From: Chara braunii
Lineage: Eukaryota > Streptophyta > Charophyceae > Charales > Characeae
Direction of reading: 5' to 3'
Assembly (NCBI GenBank): GCA_003427395.1
Contig: BFEA01000013.1
Span: 2,062,896 to 2,126,895, forward strand
DNA: 64,000 nucleotides
Shown here in pieces: positions 21,226 to 32,690 of the stretch. The translations under genes were made by a program, and so were the position numbers. The notes under the pieces were generated by a model. That model ran no database searches and was not told where the DNA came from. It saw only the letters and a list, made by a program, of their open reading frames with translations. How positions within the stretch are numbered: position 1 is the stretch's first letter; every line of letters begins with the position of its first letter.

Positions 21226-22089
21226 GTTGGTGTATGTTGAATGTGCAATCAGTAATTTACCTGACAAAAATCACCAGCACGCAGCGAGCTCTCCGGGGTG
21301 CAAATTGGAGTCCTGGGCTAGTTTCCTTTTTTTTTTTTTCCACCCCCAAACCGAGTCTCTGGTTAGGCTTGACCCCATAATGGCCCCCCAATAATAGTTC
21401 AGACAGCGAGCATCCAGAAAGCTCTATCTTTCTGTCCGATTCTCTATGCTCTTCTCTGTCAAACTTTTGCATGCCCGTGACGAGCAGCCAGATTGGTGCC
21501 CCCCAGAATACATGGGGCATGTGTGCTGTGTGTGGACAAAAACAAAAAGAGTACAGATTTTGAAAAAGAGAGTTAGCCTCAGGCAATCTGACAGTTTAAA
21601 CTCTATGTGGACTTCCCTAAGAGCTCCTCTATGTGAACCGCATTACCTATTAGGACTACCCCCGCAAACAAAAGCAGAGAGCATGAAGGGTGTAGTGGGC
21701 TGGTGGCAGCTCGATAGCAGCTGACCCATGTCATATTTATCTAGTGCATCTTTTTTTGGTCAGCAAAACTTTTCATTGGTGCATAAGGTTTTTTTTTTTG
21801 GAATGCCATGAGGGTGGCGGGGGAGAGCGGGGAAGAAAGGGGGGGGGGGGTGTTGTCTTCTGCCACCATTTTTTTTCTCTTTATGGGTTTAGGACCCAAA
21901 TGTTCTTGTGTGAGGTGAGGCTGCTGACAGATACTGCTTGAGCGATCAGATGACCTTGAATTTTACTTTGAAAACAGAATGACGGCTTTGAGTAAAGAAA
22001 CAAGGTAAAAGGATGATTACAAGCCTCCCTTACTTCAGCAGGGGCAAGCAGTGTGGCCAATAAATACTGAGGACTGGTTAATCGGAAGC

Positions 22090-22221
22090 TGATACATATA
22101 CAAAGCGAACTTTTTGAAGTTTTTTTCCCTCATTTCATTTGCCCCCGCTCTCGAGATCTGCTTTGGATTTGGTTCTTGCTTGATCAATTGCCTGACATTT
22201 TGTTTGGAACTCTTTTGTTAT
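22090..22221 (+). repeat. Direct repeat, copy 2
   Basis: Second copy of the sequence at 20131-20262. Confidence 0.8.
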
Positions 22222-22732
22222 CCAAACTTCAGGTGATTTTTTCACCAATTACAAAATTTGTCTGCCTTGCCTTTCTGCCTGCCTCCCTTCGTGCTTGCCT
22301 CCCTACTTGGCTAACTCCCTATTAGTCTGTCTTTTTTTTTTTCGTGATTGGTGCAAAAAGAAAAAAAATATTTCGTAACTTTCAGAGGTTGTCTAACTGG
22401 CTCGTTGTCTGCCTGTCTGGATGTTTGGGTGTTTCTCTCTCTATCTGGCTCTGTGAGTTTGCCCTATATGGCTGTCTAGTTCGCTGTCTGGTTGCTTGTC
22501 TATTTTTCTCGCTGGCTGCCTGACTGTCTGCCTTGCCTGCCTGCATCCTCCCTGTCAGTCTGTATCTCTCTGTCTGTCTGTCAGTCTGTCTGTTTGTCTG
22601 TCCGGTTGTCTGTCCGACTGTCTGTCTGTCTCTATCTGTGTGTGGATTACTCTCTTTGTCTGTAATACACTTTTTATCATATGTGGGTGAAACCGCGTTG
22701 GTCCTTCTTATTGTTAAAGCAAAAAGTATGGA

Positions 22733-22737
<5 letters not shown>

Positions 22738-22801
<64 letters not shown>

Positions 22802-22802
22802 N

Positions 22803-22881
<79 letters not shown>
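22738..22881. repeat. (CT)n microsatellite, 144 bp
   Basis: An uninterrupted CT tract except for one N at 22802. The true length is uncertain, because it is longer than typical short-read spans. Confidence 0.95.
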
Positions 22882-22888
<7 letters not shown>

Positions 22889-23020
22889 ATATGTATTTGT
22901 TTCCACATTTGATCAAAACTTCAAAAGGTTACTTGTTCCCAAATGAACGTTGTTCTGGGTCATCAACTCACACTTTTTTTTTCGGTCCTGAATGCCGGTG
23001 TGATTTTGACTCCATTGCAG

Positions 23021-23156
23021 GTACATGAACAAGGTTAGATTCAACTTTCTTCTTTTGATCATATGCCAGATCGACCACGAAAAGAAATCGATGACAGAAA
23101 TCGAGAGAATCAACCAGCGCACAGAGAGGTTAAAGAGGAGAAGACTTATTTGTTAA
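23021..23156 (+). CDS. KDZ transposase terminal exon 7
   Basis: The acceptor CATTGCAG completes an Arg codon and reads YMNKVRFNFLLLIICQIDHE. It then continues KKSMTEIERINQRTERLKRR to TAA at 23154-23156. The MN--RF-F-L block directly after the Glu exon is the usual end of KDZ proteins of this type, and the basic tail is plausible as a C-terminus. Confidence 0.58.
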
Positions 23157-23410
23157 CAAGTGGAGAGCAACAATTTCGGGCCCTTGATCAGACCAGGACA
23201 AGTGGCAGAATCAACTTGCGGACAACATTGGCCATAGTGCCTCGCTCATCCCAAACCGTTTATTCACAGAGAGAGATGAACGGTGTTTGACATTAAATAT
23301 TTGGAATCACTGCAGTTACTTTTTGGGACCACTGCAATTATTATTTCTTTGCTTTGCTATACTTGGTCATACGCATAGCCATAGTGCCTCAGTTATCCCA
23401 GCGAATGCAC

Positions 23411-23467
<57 letters not shown>
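23411..23467. repeat. (GA)n microsatellite, copy 1 of a repeated pair
   Basis: A GA tract followed by TGATGTTTGAAATAGATGAG. The next tract (about 23571-23645) is followed by the related TGGTGTTTGAAATTGAAGAG, so GA tract plus flank is duplicated about 180 bp apart. Confidence 0.9.
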
Positions 23468-23471
<4 letters not shown>

Positions 23472-23570
23472 GTTTGAAATAGATGAGTGTTAATGACTCC
23501 GGTTACTACATTTCATTTGTTCGCTGTGTTGTGTTGAGGGGTAGTGTTAGCCAGAGTGCCTTCCTCAGAG

Positions 23571-23574
23571 AGAG

Positions 23575-23645
<71 letters not shown>
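23571..23645. repeat. (GA)n microsatellite, copy 2 of a repeated pair
   Basis: See the related copy at 23411. The sequence TACATTTCATT-GTTCGCTG is also repeated after each tract. Confidence 0.9.
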
Positions 23646-23648
<3 letters not shown>

Positions 23649-24169
23649 TGTTTGAAATTGAAGAGTGTGGATGAATCCACTTACTACATTTCATTGGTTC
23701 GCTGTGTTGTGCTGACGGGTAGTCTTGGCCAGAGTGCCTTCCTCATCTCAAACAATTCAGTGATTGATGCAAGGGACGCTGGGCCCGCTTCCCAGGATAT
23801 ATTGAAAATTTTGGTTTTCATCAACAAGTCTTTTCTTATTCCTCGACTTTCTCCCTCAACTCCTCTTCATCCTCTTCCTCCTCCCCCTCCTGTTACTTCT
23901 CCTCCCTTCTCTTAGTTGTGATCGTCCTCTTCCGCTTGCTCTTTGTCTTGCTCTTCCTCTTATCATTGTCAATAATTCTTATTACATTTATTATTTAAAT
24001 ATTGTTTTTGTAATATAATGACTAGTAATAGAAACGGACACATCCCTGTTTGCTAGTATCATTATTATCAGTCTTTTTTTCTGCACTTATCATTCTTAAC
24101 TGTTATATTATTAAATTCCAAAGATTAGTAATGAAAACGGATATATCATGCCCAACTAGATTTGAGTTT

Positions 24170-24780
24170 GCCTGTCTGACGGTCTGTTTGCCGTGCGCCA
24201 TGTCTGTTTGCCTAGCTTGCCTACTTGGCTTGCTCGCGTGCCTGACTTGCCTGCCCACCTGGCTGCGTGGCTGAGTGACCATCTGACAGTCTGTCTGGTT
24301 CCTGCCTGCCTACATACCAGCCCGCCTGCGTGTCAGTTTGCTCATCTCTTTTGTGTGTCTGTTTGTATGTTTCTCTGTCTGTTTGTCTGATTCGTTGGCT
24401 GGCTGACTGCCTATCTGCCTGCCTGTCTGCCTGCCTGCCTGCCTGCCTGCCTACCTACCTGCCTAGCTGCTTGTGCCTCTCCATCTGTATCACACTGTCT
24501 GCCTCGTTCTCACTGCATAGCGCCAGAAAGATAGCTTGTATGCATACATTCACCAGGAAGCCTTCATTATTCGCAGCATGAAGAATAGTAATATAAAGGG
24601 ATACAACATACACAGCTAGATCGGAGCCTGCCAGCTTGCCTAGCTACTTGGTTGGCAGTCTTCCCGGCTTGTCTGCCATCGTGGCTTGCCTGCCTGCCAG
24701 GCTTCTCTGCCTTGCTTGCCTGCTTGCTTGTCTGACTTTCGATTTGTGTGTGTCTGTCAGCCTATCTGTTTGTGTGTGTT
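24170..24780. repeat. CTGY-rich tracts
   Basis: Degenerate CTGC/CTGT repeats in two blocks (24170-24480 and 24600-24780), separated by unique sequence. The region 23700-24170 shows no gene. Confidence 0.75.
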
Positions 24781-24839
24781 CCATCAATGATTACAGATGA
24801 GCCACAAAAAAAAAGAAGATGAAAAAAAACAAATTGCTC

Positions 24840-26620
24840 TATTTTTCGGCGACTGGGGGGGGTGGGGTAAGTGCAGGTGGAGGAGCCAAAAAAAAAAAAA
24901 CTAAGTAAGAAAAGAAAAAAAAGAGAACAAATAGCTCTAATCTTCGACGAAAGGGGGGGATGGGGTAAGAGGAGGTGGTGGGAAAAAAAAACTAAGTAAG
25001 AAAAGAAAACAAAGAAAACAAATAGCTCTATTTTTCGGCGAATGGGGGGGGTGGGGTAAGTGCAGGTGGAGGAGGAGCGNAAAAAAAAAAATTGAGGAAA
25101 AAAATAATAAAAAAAACAAACATTTCTATTCTTCGGCGAATAGGGGGGGTAGGGTAAGAGGAGGTGTAGGAGGAGCGGAAAAAAAAAAAACTAAGTAAGA
25201 AAAGAAAAAAAAGAGAACAAATAGCTCTAATCTTCGATGAAAGGGGGGGATGGGGTAAGAGGAGGTGGTGGGGAAAAAAAAACTAAGTAAGAAAAGAAAA
25301 CAAAGAAAACAAATAACTCTATTTTTCGGCGAATGGGGGGGGTGGGGTAAGTGCAGGTGGAGGAGGAGCGAAAAAAAAAAAACTAAGTAAGGTGGAGGAG
25401 GAGCGAAAAAAAAAAAACTAAGTAAGAAAAGAAAAAAAAGAGAACAAATAGCTCTAATCTTGGGGGGGATGGTGTAAGAGGAGGTGGTGGGAAAAAAAAT
25501 GTAAGTAAGAAAAGAAAACAAAGAAAACAAATAGCTCTATTTTTCGGCGAATGGGGGGGTGGGGTAAGTGCAGGTGGAGGAGGAGCGGAAAAAAAAAACT
25601 GAGTAAAAAAAGAATTAAAAAAACAAATATTTCTATTCTTCGGTGAATGGGGAAGGGGTGGGGTAAGAGGAGGTGGAGGAGGAGCGGAAAAAAAAAAAAA
25701 CTAAGTAAAAAAAGAAAAGAAAAAAAGAACAAATAACTTTATTTTTCAGGGAATGGGGGGGGTGGGGTAAGAGGTTGAGGAGGAGGGAAAAAAAACTAAG
25801 TAAGCAAAGAAAAAAAAGAAAACGAATAGCTTTATTCTTCGAGCAATGGGGGGGGCTGGGGTAAGAGGTTGAGAAGGAGGGAAAAAAAGACTAAGTAAGC
25901 AAAGAAAAAAAAAAAAAACACATCGCTCTATTCTTCGGGGAATGGGGGGGATGGGGTAAGAGGTGGAGGAGGAGCAGGAACACAAAATTAAGTAAGAAAA
26001 TAAAAACAAGAAAAAAAATAGCTCTATTCTTCGCTGAATGGGGGGGTGGGGTAAGAGGTTGAGGAGGAGCAGAAAAAAAACGAAGTAAAAAAAAAAAAAA
26101 AAAAAAAAACAAATAGCTCTATTCTTGCTATTTATTTTCCATTTCTTCTTTGGTAACTTCAATTTTTTTTTCAATCTCCCTTACCTCACCCCATTCCTTA
26201 CTTTCGACGAAGATTAGAGCTATTTATTTTCGTTATCTTCTTTGGTAACTTGGGCAATTTGGAATTAAAAAAAAACAAAGGCTGATTTGTTTTCGTTTTT
26301 TTCTTTGATAAGTTAACTGTTATTTGTCGAAGTTAACTGGTATTTGTTTTTATTTTTTTCTTTGATAAGTTAATCCTCCTCCACACCCCATCCCCCTATT
26401 TCCCCGAAGTTTATGACTATTTTTTTTCAATCCCCCTGACCACACCCCATCCCTCTCTTTTCGGCGAAGAATAGAGCTATTTGTTTTCTTTTTTTTTCTT
26501 TGCTTACTTAGGTTTTTTTTTTTTTTTTTCCTTCTCCACCTCTTACCCCATCCCTCCTTTTCGGCGGAAAATAGAACCTATTTGCTTCTTTTTTTTTTTT
26601 CTTTGCTTACAAGTATATGG
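24840..26620. repeat. A-rich satellite of about 100 bp, with an orientation switch
   Basis: More than ten units of about 90-110 bp. Each has GGGG-TGGGGTAAG, GGAGG-GGAG, an A run, ACTAAGTAAG and AAATAGCTCTATTCTTCG. Units are in one orientation to about 26140, then degenerate inverted units follow to about 26620. The strong strand bias (purine-rich, then pyrimidine-rich) is striking. There is no coding capacity. Confidence 0.85.
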
Positions 26621-26904
26621 TGTGAGACAGGAGAAAGACTTAAAACCAAAAGCAAAAAAAAAACAAAAAACAAAAACAAATAATATTCATCGTATCATTA
26701 AAAATAACAAATCTCACATTGGTCAACGAAAAGAGATACCAACAACAACAGTGTTTACAGATTAACCATACTTCCTTGACGAAGGGGAACACTCACAACA
26801 ACTTTCATTGACGAACAAGTGTTCTTCTTCAACGAGGGTCACCAAAAATTTGTTGCAAGCTTCAGTGACTTGTTCGGCGACGTTTTCGGTGGTCATTAGC
26901 TGCG

Positions 26905-27789
26905 AGTGCATTACTAACTCGCTGATTCCAGTAAGATAGGATAAGTGTGATCTTGACTCAGAGAGGCTTATCACCCTTTTGAAACTCTGATTCGATCCTT
27001 ATCATGCGATTCCTCCCTGAATTGCATGAATGGTATTGCTTGAGGTCATTATGTATATAGGGCTCATAATTAACTTATACGAGGGAAGAAACATAGTAGA
27101 ACCATTAGGACAAACAGGCTGGGAATGAATTTTGTTCATTACCTAGACCAATCTGGTGAGCGAATTAATAGTGAGGATAAAAGTTAGGCGGTAGGTCGAC
27201 GGTGAGCACCAAACAGTGGGTCACAAGGCTAGAAGAGATCTTCTAGATCCCAACGTCGAAGAAAAGGCGTTAAGATTCTTTCGGACTGTGCTGTGTCTAC
27301 AGGGTTCAGCGCTCTTGGAGAGGACTATGGAAGAAATCCGTAAAGGAACTATAAATTCTGTTGTCATTGGATAACAGGTCGGTAGAACTCTGACTCAACT
27401 TCCACCATGGCTTGACACCCACACCTAAGACAAGACCTAAGAAGGGAACAGATAAATCTTACCCCTGTATCTATGCCTACATTGTCCAAATCACACTCAG
27501 GAGTCTTCAAAAATGTGAGGGGCTGAGGTAAAAGGAGTCAGGGTTGGGAAGGAATGTTGTTTTCAAGGGTTTGGGGCGTGAGTGACATGCTATGAATGGA
27601 TTAAGGTTTGACACTTGTAGCGCATTTTGTGTCTGCATCTGCATGTGTGTATGTGATGTCTTGCATCTGCACAAGTGTTGGACGTTTGTGCTGTCTTCTG
27701 AATTTGGGACCGTCTGAGAAATTCGGGCAAAGGAACACGACAATCGTGAAAGTGAGGTCCAGCCCTCAGTCAGCTCCCCTGATCTACAT

Positions 27790-27830
<41 letters not shown>

Positions 27831-28410
27831 CACGTGAATGGGATCGTAAGTTGGTCGGGTCATGAAAAGTTATTTGCCTAGACTTTCGTTTGAGAGAATA
27901 AAAGACTACAAAGGGGTTCGACCCTGACAATTCTCACATGATGAGCAAAGTAAACGTTGAGTCATTGTCATAGTTAGTTACTAAGCGTGGAAGACTGTCC
28001 TAGAAAATTCGACCGGATTAATACTCGGTCCGAAGTGTTAGCACCTCGGGGCACGACATACGGGTCAATCTTAAGGCGTTCTACCGCGCGTATGCCTATG
28101 CTACGACGATCGAAAAAACGCCCTCGACTGGCCTACCTCTGCGATTGCATGTAAAAGCCTTCGTACGTGGGTCAGTAGCTTAACAGGGATACGCCCACCT
28201 AAGGGATGGTGACAGCTCCCGCAAGTGAAGGTAATGTTGTACCTCGTGGGATCCCTAACCTGTCGTAGGGAGTCGCGAGAGGTATAGCGCGCGCGCACGG
28301 TCGGAGTGGTGTTTCGTCAGAGTGAACAAAAGACTCCTGCGTGACACGATCGTGAGTCCGACACTAAAAACATTACTTTACGTCTGGGTGTGGGACCGCC
28401 GCGCGCGACA
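26905..28410 (+). repeat. LTR-like sequence, plus orientation (subfamily 1)
   Basis: Similar over about 1.5 kb to 59346-60822, for example GGATAACAGGTCGGTAGAA and GCGAGAGGTATAGC. Its right end, CGCGCGCGACA at 28410, equals the LTR end that is followed by a PBS at 60823. Here no PBS follows. The last 400 bases resemble the inverted LTRs at 33811 and 62810. The left border was set where similarity begins and is approximate. Confidence 0.65.
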
Positions 28411-28599
28411 ACGTCATTCTTGCGAAAGAAGCAGGGTTGGTTAAACTTCCTTTTAAATTTTTTCTTTCTTGGCCGCGGTGGAGGCGACGATGGGGTCCAA
28501 CCACAGTGCTGGCGACCTCTTGCTGCTCTGACTCAGGGGCCTGCTCCCAGAACGAGATCCAGTAGCCCAAGATCCCAGTGTACTCCTCAGATCACCCAC

Positions 28600-29505
28600 C
28601 TATGGAACGTACTCAGGCGTATCCAGATCACCCACCTCTGGAACGTACTCAGGCGTATCCAGCTTCATCATCCATTGAACGTCCTTGCCACTCCAAGGGT
28701 CCTCCTCTTCAAAAGGCTTGAGTATCAGTTCAGCCTTCTGTTCATATCCCTTTGGCGCATGCCAAATGGGATGACCAACGAAGCTAGGCACTCGCAAAGA
28801 CCACTCATTAATGTGAAGGCGAATGTCTTCCTCCTGGTCCAAAAAGCCATCAACAGGGGGCGTATTTTCTATTGCCTCCCCTTCTTGCTTATCCCAGTTG
28901 ATGCGACTTAGCCCATCTGCTTTATTCTTACTCCCCGAGATTCGCTCCAACTCAAAGTCGAACATCCAGATCTATGTTAACCACCTGGCAACTGTTGGAT
29001 CGGATGGAACGTAGTTCGTTAGGTAAAAGGCTAGAGCAGTCGGATCCACCCTCAATACAAACGTTCTGTCAAAGATGTAGTTTCGAAAAATCCGTAGGCG
29101 GTGAAGGACAGCGAGAGTCTCTCTCTTGAATTGAGAATAATTTATTTCCATCATACACAGAGTTCGACTCTCAAAACGCAGTGGTCTCTCTTTTCCTTCA
29201 ATATCTGTTTGGATCATAACTCTACCCAAAGCAGTTGGTCCAGCATCTGTCTCAACAATGAATGGCCTCACCTCTGTAGCGTCATAGTCCGACGCTCCTA
29301 ATATCGATCCTCCTTCCCGACACTCTTCCTTCATTCCTGCCACCGCCTTCTCTTGATTTTCACCCAAACCCATTCTTGATCCTGACGAACCAACTTCCTC
29401 AATTGCTCTCTTTTGGCAGCAAAGTTTTTGACGAGGGTCCTCCAAAATCCACACGTGCCGAGGAAGCTCCTTACATCTGTTATCGAATGGAATGACAACG
29501 GTCAT
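28600..29505 (-). pseudogene. Retrotransposon RNase H domain and tether
   Basis: Reads PFIVETDAGPTALGRVMIQ, then RETLAVLHRLRIFRNYIFD, RVDPTALAF and, after an in-frame TAG at 28972-28974, MFDFELERISGSKNKADGLS. The Asp of ETDAG and the Glu of RETLAVL are the usual catalytic positions of a Ty3/gypsy RNase H. This frame is shifted relative to the RT frame, and the RT-to-RNase H linker (SFLGTCGFW type sequence) lies in yet another frame near 29400-29470. Non-functional as it stands. Confidence 0.75.
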
Positions 29506-30100
29506 TCGATAATCTTGTCCGTCTTCTTAACGTCTTGCCGTCGGCCACTCCAACTACAGACGAATCCCAAGATGGTAGCTTCCCTCATGCAATGTCTAGA
29601 TTTGGCTCCACTAGCCGTAAGGTTATGTTCTTCAAGCAAATTTATGACTTTATCAAGGTCCTNAACATGCTTNCAGACAAAACGCCTTACTCCTGGCAAG
29701 ACCTCATCGTCCTNTTTCTTTCTNGGTCTCTTTANTGCCAAGTCATCGATATATGGNTGCNTAATATGCGGACTAACTGTTTGCATGGCCCGAATCATAT
29801 GTCTCTGAACCATTGCTACAACATTCGTCCACCCTTCTGGAGTCACATTCATATGGATAAGGCCTCGAGGTGTATACATCGCTGTTACTGGTCTGTCCGA
29901 TGGATAGACCGGAAACTGGTTATATCCGGAATAGAGGTCAATGAGTGAGATTATTAGCCTCCCAGCACATGACTCCGACAACGCATCTGCATTTGGCAAG
30001 CCTCCTGCATCCCACAATGTCACAGCATTCAGCCTTTGCAAATCCTGCACCCACCTCAATGTCCCATTAGGCTTGATGAAACAAAATCACGGGGACGCGC
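29502..30100 (-). pseudogene. Retrotransposon reverse transcriptase, partial
   Basis: Contains RWVQDLQRLNAVTLWDAGGL, SLIDLYSGYNQFPVYPSDRP, the active-site motif PYIDDLA and LEEHNLTASGAKSRHC. The order and the YxDD box identify a Ty3/gypsy RT. N bases in 29663-29761 blur the residues just around and after the catalytic box. The frame ends at KTDKIIE-stop, where an intact element would continue to the linker and RNase H. Confidence 0.8.
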
Positions 30101-30514
30101 AGGGTCCGCTCAAATAATCGGCGACGTGCGTGCGAACTTTGTCATCAAGGTAATCTACCACCTTCTTCTCTTCGTCATGATTAGGATATCGTGCCCCTCT
30201 TAAGTTTCATGGCTCATGTGACACGGTATGGATGTGGATCATAGGAATCTTGTCTACATCCAACCTACCGCGCTCCTCATCGCTAAACGCATAGGCGCGA
30301 TGCCTTTTCTTCATTAGCTCTATCATTCACGCACTTTCTCGGGGCAACATAAAATCATATTCCTTTACTTTCAGCTTCCCTTCGTTCCCCTCATTGTTAC
30401 GACATAACCCTACTGAGGCATTCTCCTTCATCTGCCGTATCAAAGCTCATTCTCGCTCGTAGTATACCTCCTCATCTTCAGTAACGAGAACGAAAACTGG
30501 GCGACACTTTTTAT

Positions 30515-30913
30515 CTATCGTCTTGTACCGCCTTTGGGAACCCTGCTTGAGTCGTCCCCTAAAAAAGGTCGACTAACCGTCTGTGCGTGCGCCATAGTAA
30601 TGTCCCTACTCCCCCTTGGAAACCGATAAATCAGCTCCATCTCTTCTGGTCGGGGACACTCCAGGACTTGTTCCCTCAGCGCCTGAATGGCGTCTGGATC
30701 CACTATTTCATGCATGGCCACTATGTCCATGACCTTATTCACATCAGACAAGCTGAGTGCGAATGCTTCCTCCCTTACTTCTCCTTCAGGCTCCGCCATA
30801 AGTTTCTGACGCTCGTCCTCTGACTCTTCAATAGTGAAGAAACCAGGGTTGGGCCTATTCCTTATGCTCCGTGGTCCAATGTTTCGGCAGGTAATTACCT
30901 CATAATTCCACAC
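30515..30913 (-). pseudogene. Retrotransposon polyprotein linker between protease and RT
   Basis: An open frame of 132 codons, acidic and without a recognised domain, in the position between protease and RT. It is read as part of the pol polyprotein; 30100-30515 is the rest of the RT-proximal region with broken frames. Confidence 0.5.
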
Positions 30914-30946
30914 GTTGGATCACATAAAATCAAGATCAGTGACCCA

Positions 30947-31255
30947 TCATGTTTGTTGAACATTAGGGTCTCTGTCCTGCATAAAAATGATCTCCCCAGG
31001 NGAATGCCATGGTCCACGTNTGACCTTTACTCTTCCGATTTCTAAGAGTACATTCGAGGCAATCCCGCAGAACACGGCCTTGCAGTTTGCCCCATGCAAA
31101 ATNCCGCAATTCGAGCGGTNTATTTCCAGTCCAAACCTGAGTGCGTCAGCTTCGCGGATAATATTCATCTCTGCCCCCGTATCCACCATCGCTGCGCACT
31201 TGGAACCTTTTACCACTAAGTCCACCATACCGCATGTCACACACTTCCAGTCCAT
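30947..31255 (-). pseudogene. Retrotransposon aspartic protease
   Basis: Reads KCAAMVDTGAEMNIIREADA, the retropepsin active-site motif with DTGA, followed by ILHGANCK and VLLEIGRVKV, which would form the flap and following strands. Several N bases are present (31002-31122). The domain has the usual length of about 100 residues. Confidence 0.75.
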
Positions 31256-31429
31256 CTTCGTTCCTGGTTCTGCCCATTCTACCTCCTTTGGCAGAATTCA
31301 CACTGAGATGGACACTTGGTACCAGACGCCTCAAAAGCCTACCCTTTAGCTCATTGTGGAGCCTTGGGGCGGACGCCAAGATCTCCTTCGGGGTCATAAG
31401 ATCATTATGGCCCTCAAGTAGCCTGTCGA

Positions 31430-32065
31430 TCACTCTTTCCACATCAAAACCTTCCTCGAGCCGGACCGCGTATTTCTTCTTCTTTGGCGTTGTGTCGTGC
31501 AGAACTGGCTCGACTTCTTTTCCTGGGAACCCCTTTTCCTTGCCCTTTGTTCGGCCCTCAGATCTTCCTCTTGTCCGGGCCTCTCATCCTCTTCATCTTC
31601 ATCATCATCCTCCTCTACTTGCATAGACTCCTTTCTACGTTCTGGCTCTTGCTCTCTCTGAGGCGGGTCCTCGCTCGCCCCTGCCTTTGCCTGTCCCCTA
31701 GTCCGTGCGGTCAATGCGGCTCGTGCCAACGGAGTAGAGGGTCTGTGGGTCATCCCAGACCTAGGCCCTTAACTCACTGTGGTAACTCCGCGGTATCCTT
31801 GCCTTCCTGACATACATTTATGACCTGAATCATAAAGGAAGACCTTAGGGATACCAGCCTTCCAACTCTCTACCTCTTCACATATATCCGTCAATTTTTG
31901 CTGGTATTGTGCCATCTTATCCCACAAATCCTCAATCTTTCCCAAAAGGACAGACATTGGCTCCACCCCTTCACCCTCACTCTCATCGTCTGACTCGATG
32001 ACTATAGGCTCTTCCTTTATGACCCCCGCCTGTAGTCTTAGAGTCACCTCCTCATCGCCTTCCAC
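31430..32065 (-). pseudogene. Retrotransposon spacer region between gag and protease
   Basis: Two broken frames, both strongly acidic or charged (EEDDDEDEEDE and IESDDESEGEG), with a predicted helical stretch WDKMAQYQQKLTDICEEVES. No known domain. Located between the zinc knuckle and the protease. Confidence 0.45.
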
Positions 32066-32087
32066 TTCGTCTACTCCTATTGTCGGG

Positions 32088-32678
32088 TCATCCTTCTCCT
32101 GCCATAATCTGAAAGTGGCAGGCGGCGCTTGTCGTGCAACTACCCTTTTTTGGGCTTCCGCCCTTACTCCGCCAGGGACCTTCCTCCCTCCTTACATTAC
32201 AAAATTGTATAGTATACCCTTGCTTATCGCAATGCTGGCATATGGCGGTCCTCCAATCAAAATGGGGCCTTCCATACCCTTGACCCCCTTGATTCCCTTG
32301 GCCTTGGTAGCCTTGGTTATCCCAGCGCCCTCCTCCTCGGCCTCCGCAGTCTCTGCCGCACCTTCTTCCGCCACCTCTCCCTCCATTCCCTTGGTTACCC
32401 TGACCCTGGTCCCCCCCTCTTGCCACGCTACCTTGTGAACTCGGCGCGGGCCATGGAGGCGGTACCATGGGCTGGGCCTGTGCCGCAGGGTAACTTGGTG
32501 GTGGCATACTCGTTTGGGGCCCTGCATAAGGTATCATCTGCCCAGATGGGGCCGGGATTACCCATGGCACAAAAGTGTTGAACACAGGCCATGGCAATTG
32601 CCCGAATGGTGGTACCGTCGCTTGCGAGGGTCCCGCACTACTTAACGCCGCCGGTGCACTTGATGATGCTACTACCAC
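32088..32678 (-). pseudogene. Retrotransposon Gag C-terminal part with altered zinc knuckle
   Basis: A proline-, glycine- and arginine-rich segment (GGRGGGRRCGRDCGGRGGGR) is followed by CQHCDKQGYTIQFC. The canonical knuckle is C-x2-C-x4-H-x4-C. Here the His position is Tyr (codon TAT; CAT would be His), so nucleic-acid binding by this knuckle is probably lost. The RNA-binding RG region fits a nucleocapsid. Confidence 0.7.
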
Positions 32679-32690
32679 TGCTTGGGGCGC

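Larger units (their letters stand above)
1439..23156 (+). pseudogene. KDZ transposase gene with CxC5/CxC6 regions and chromodomain, seven exons, probably decayed
   Basis: Exons at 1439-2013, 2412-2667, 5142-5546, 6755-7089, 18526-18688, 19011-19155 and 23021-23156 share matching splice phases and sum to 2015 nt, about 671 residues. KDZ transposases are eukaryotic DDE enzymes that cut and paste DNA transposons and are often preceded by cysteine clusters called CxC5 and CxC6. The order seen is a CxC5-like region, an LNRQRLE segment, a CxC6-like cluster with the first Asp (HVDG), a chromodomain, an AES-TQ block, YDDMCHL (second Asp), DFFHFKNHVGHW, and CEQ (Glu). Exon 4 needs a one-base frame change and exon 6 has an in-frame TAG. 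These suggest a pseudogene, unless they are assembly errors. Introns total nearly 20 kb, and intron 4 contains another gene. No transposon termini were recognised. Confidence 0.65.

Noticed and set aside
22382-22906. Long RE/RE and SL/SL repeat proteins on both strands
   Set aside because: They are translations of a CT/GA microsatellite and are open in several frames at once.
31998-32438. A 146-codon plus-strand frame
   Set aside because: Antisense shadow of the gag zinc-knuckle region.
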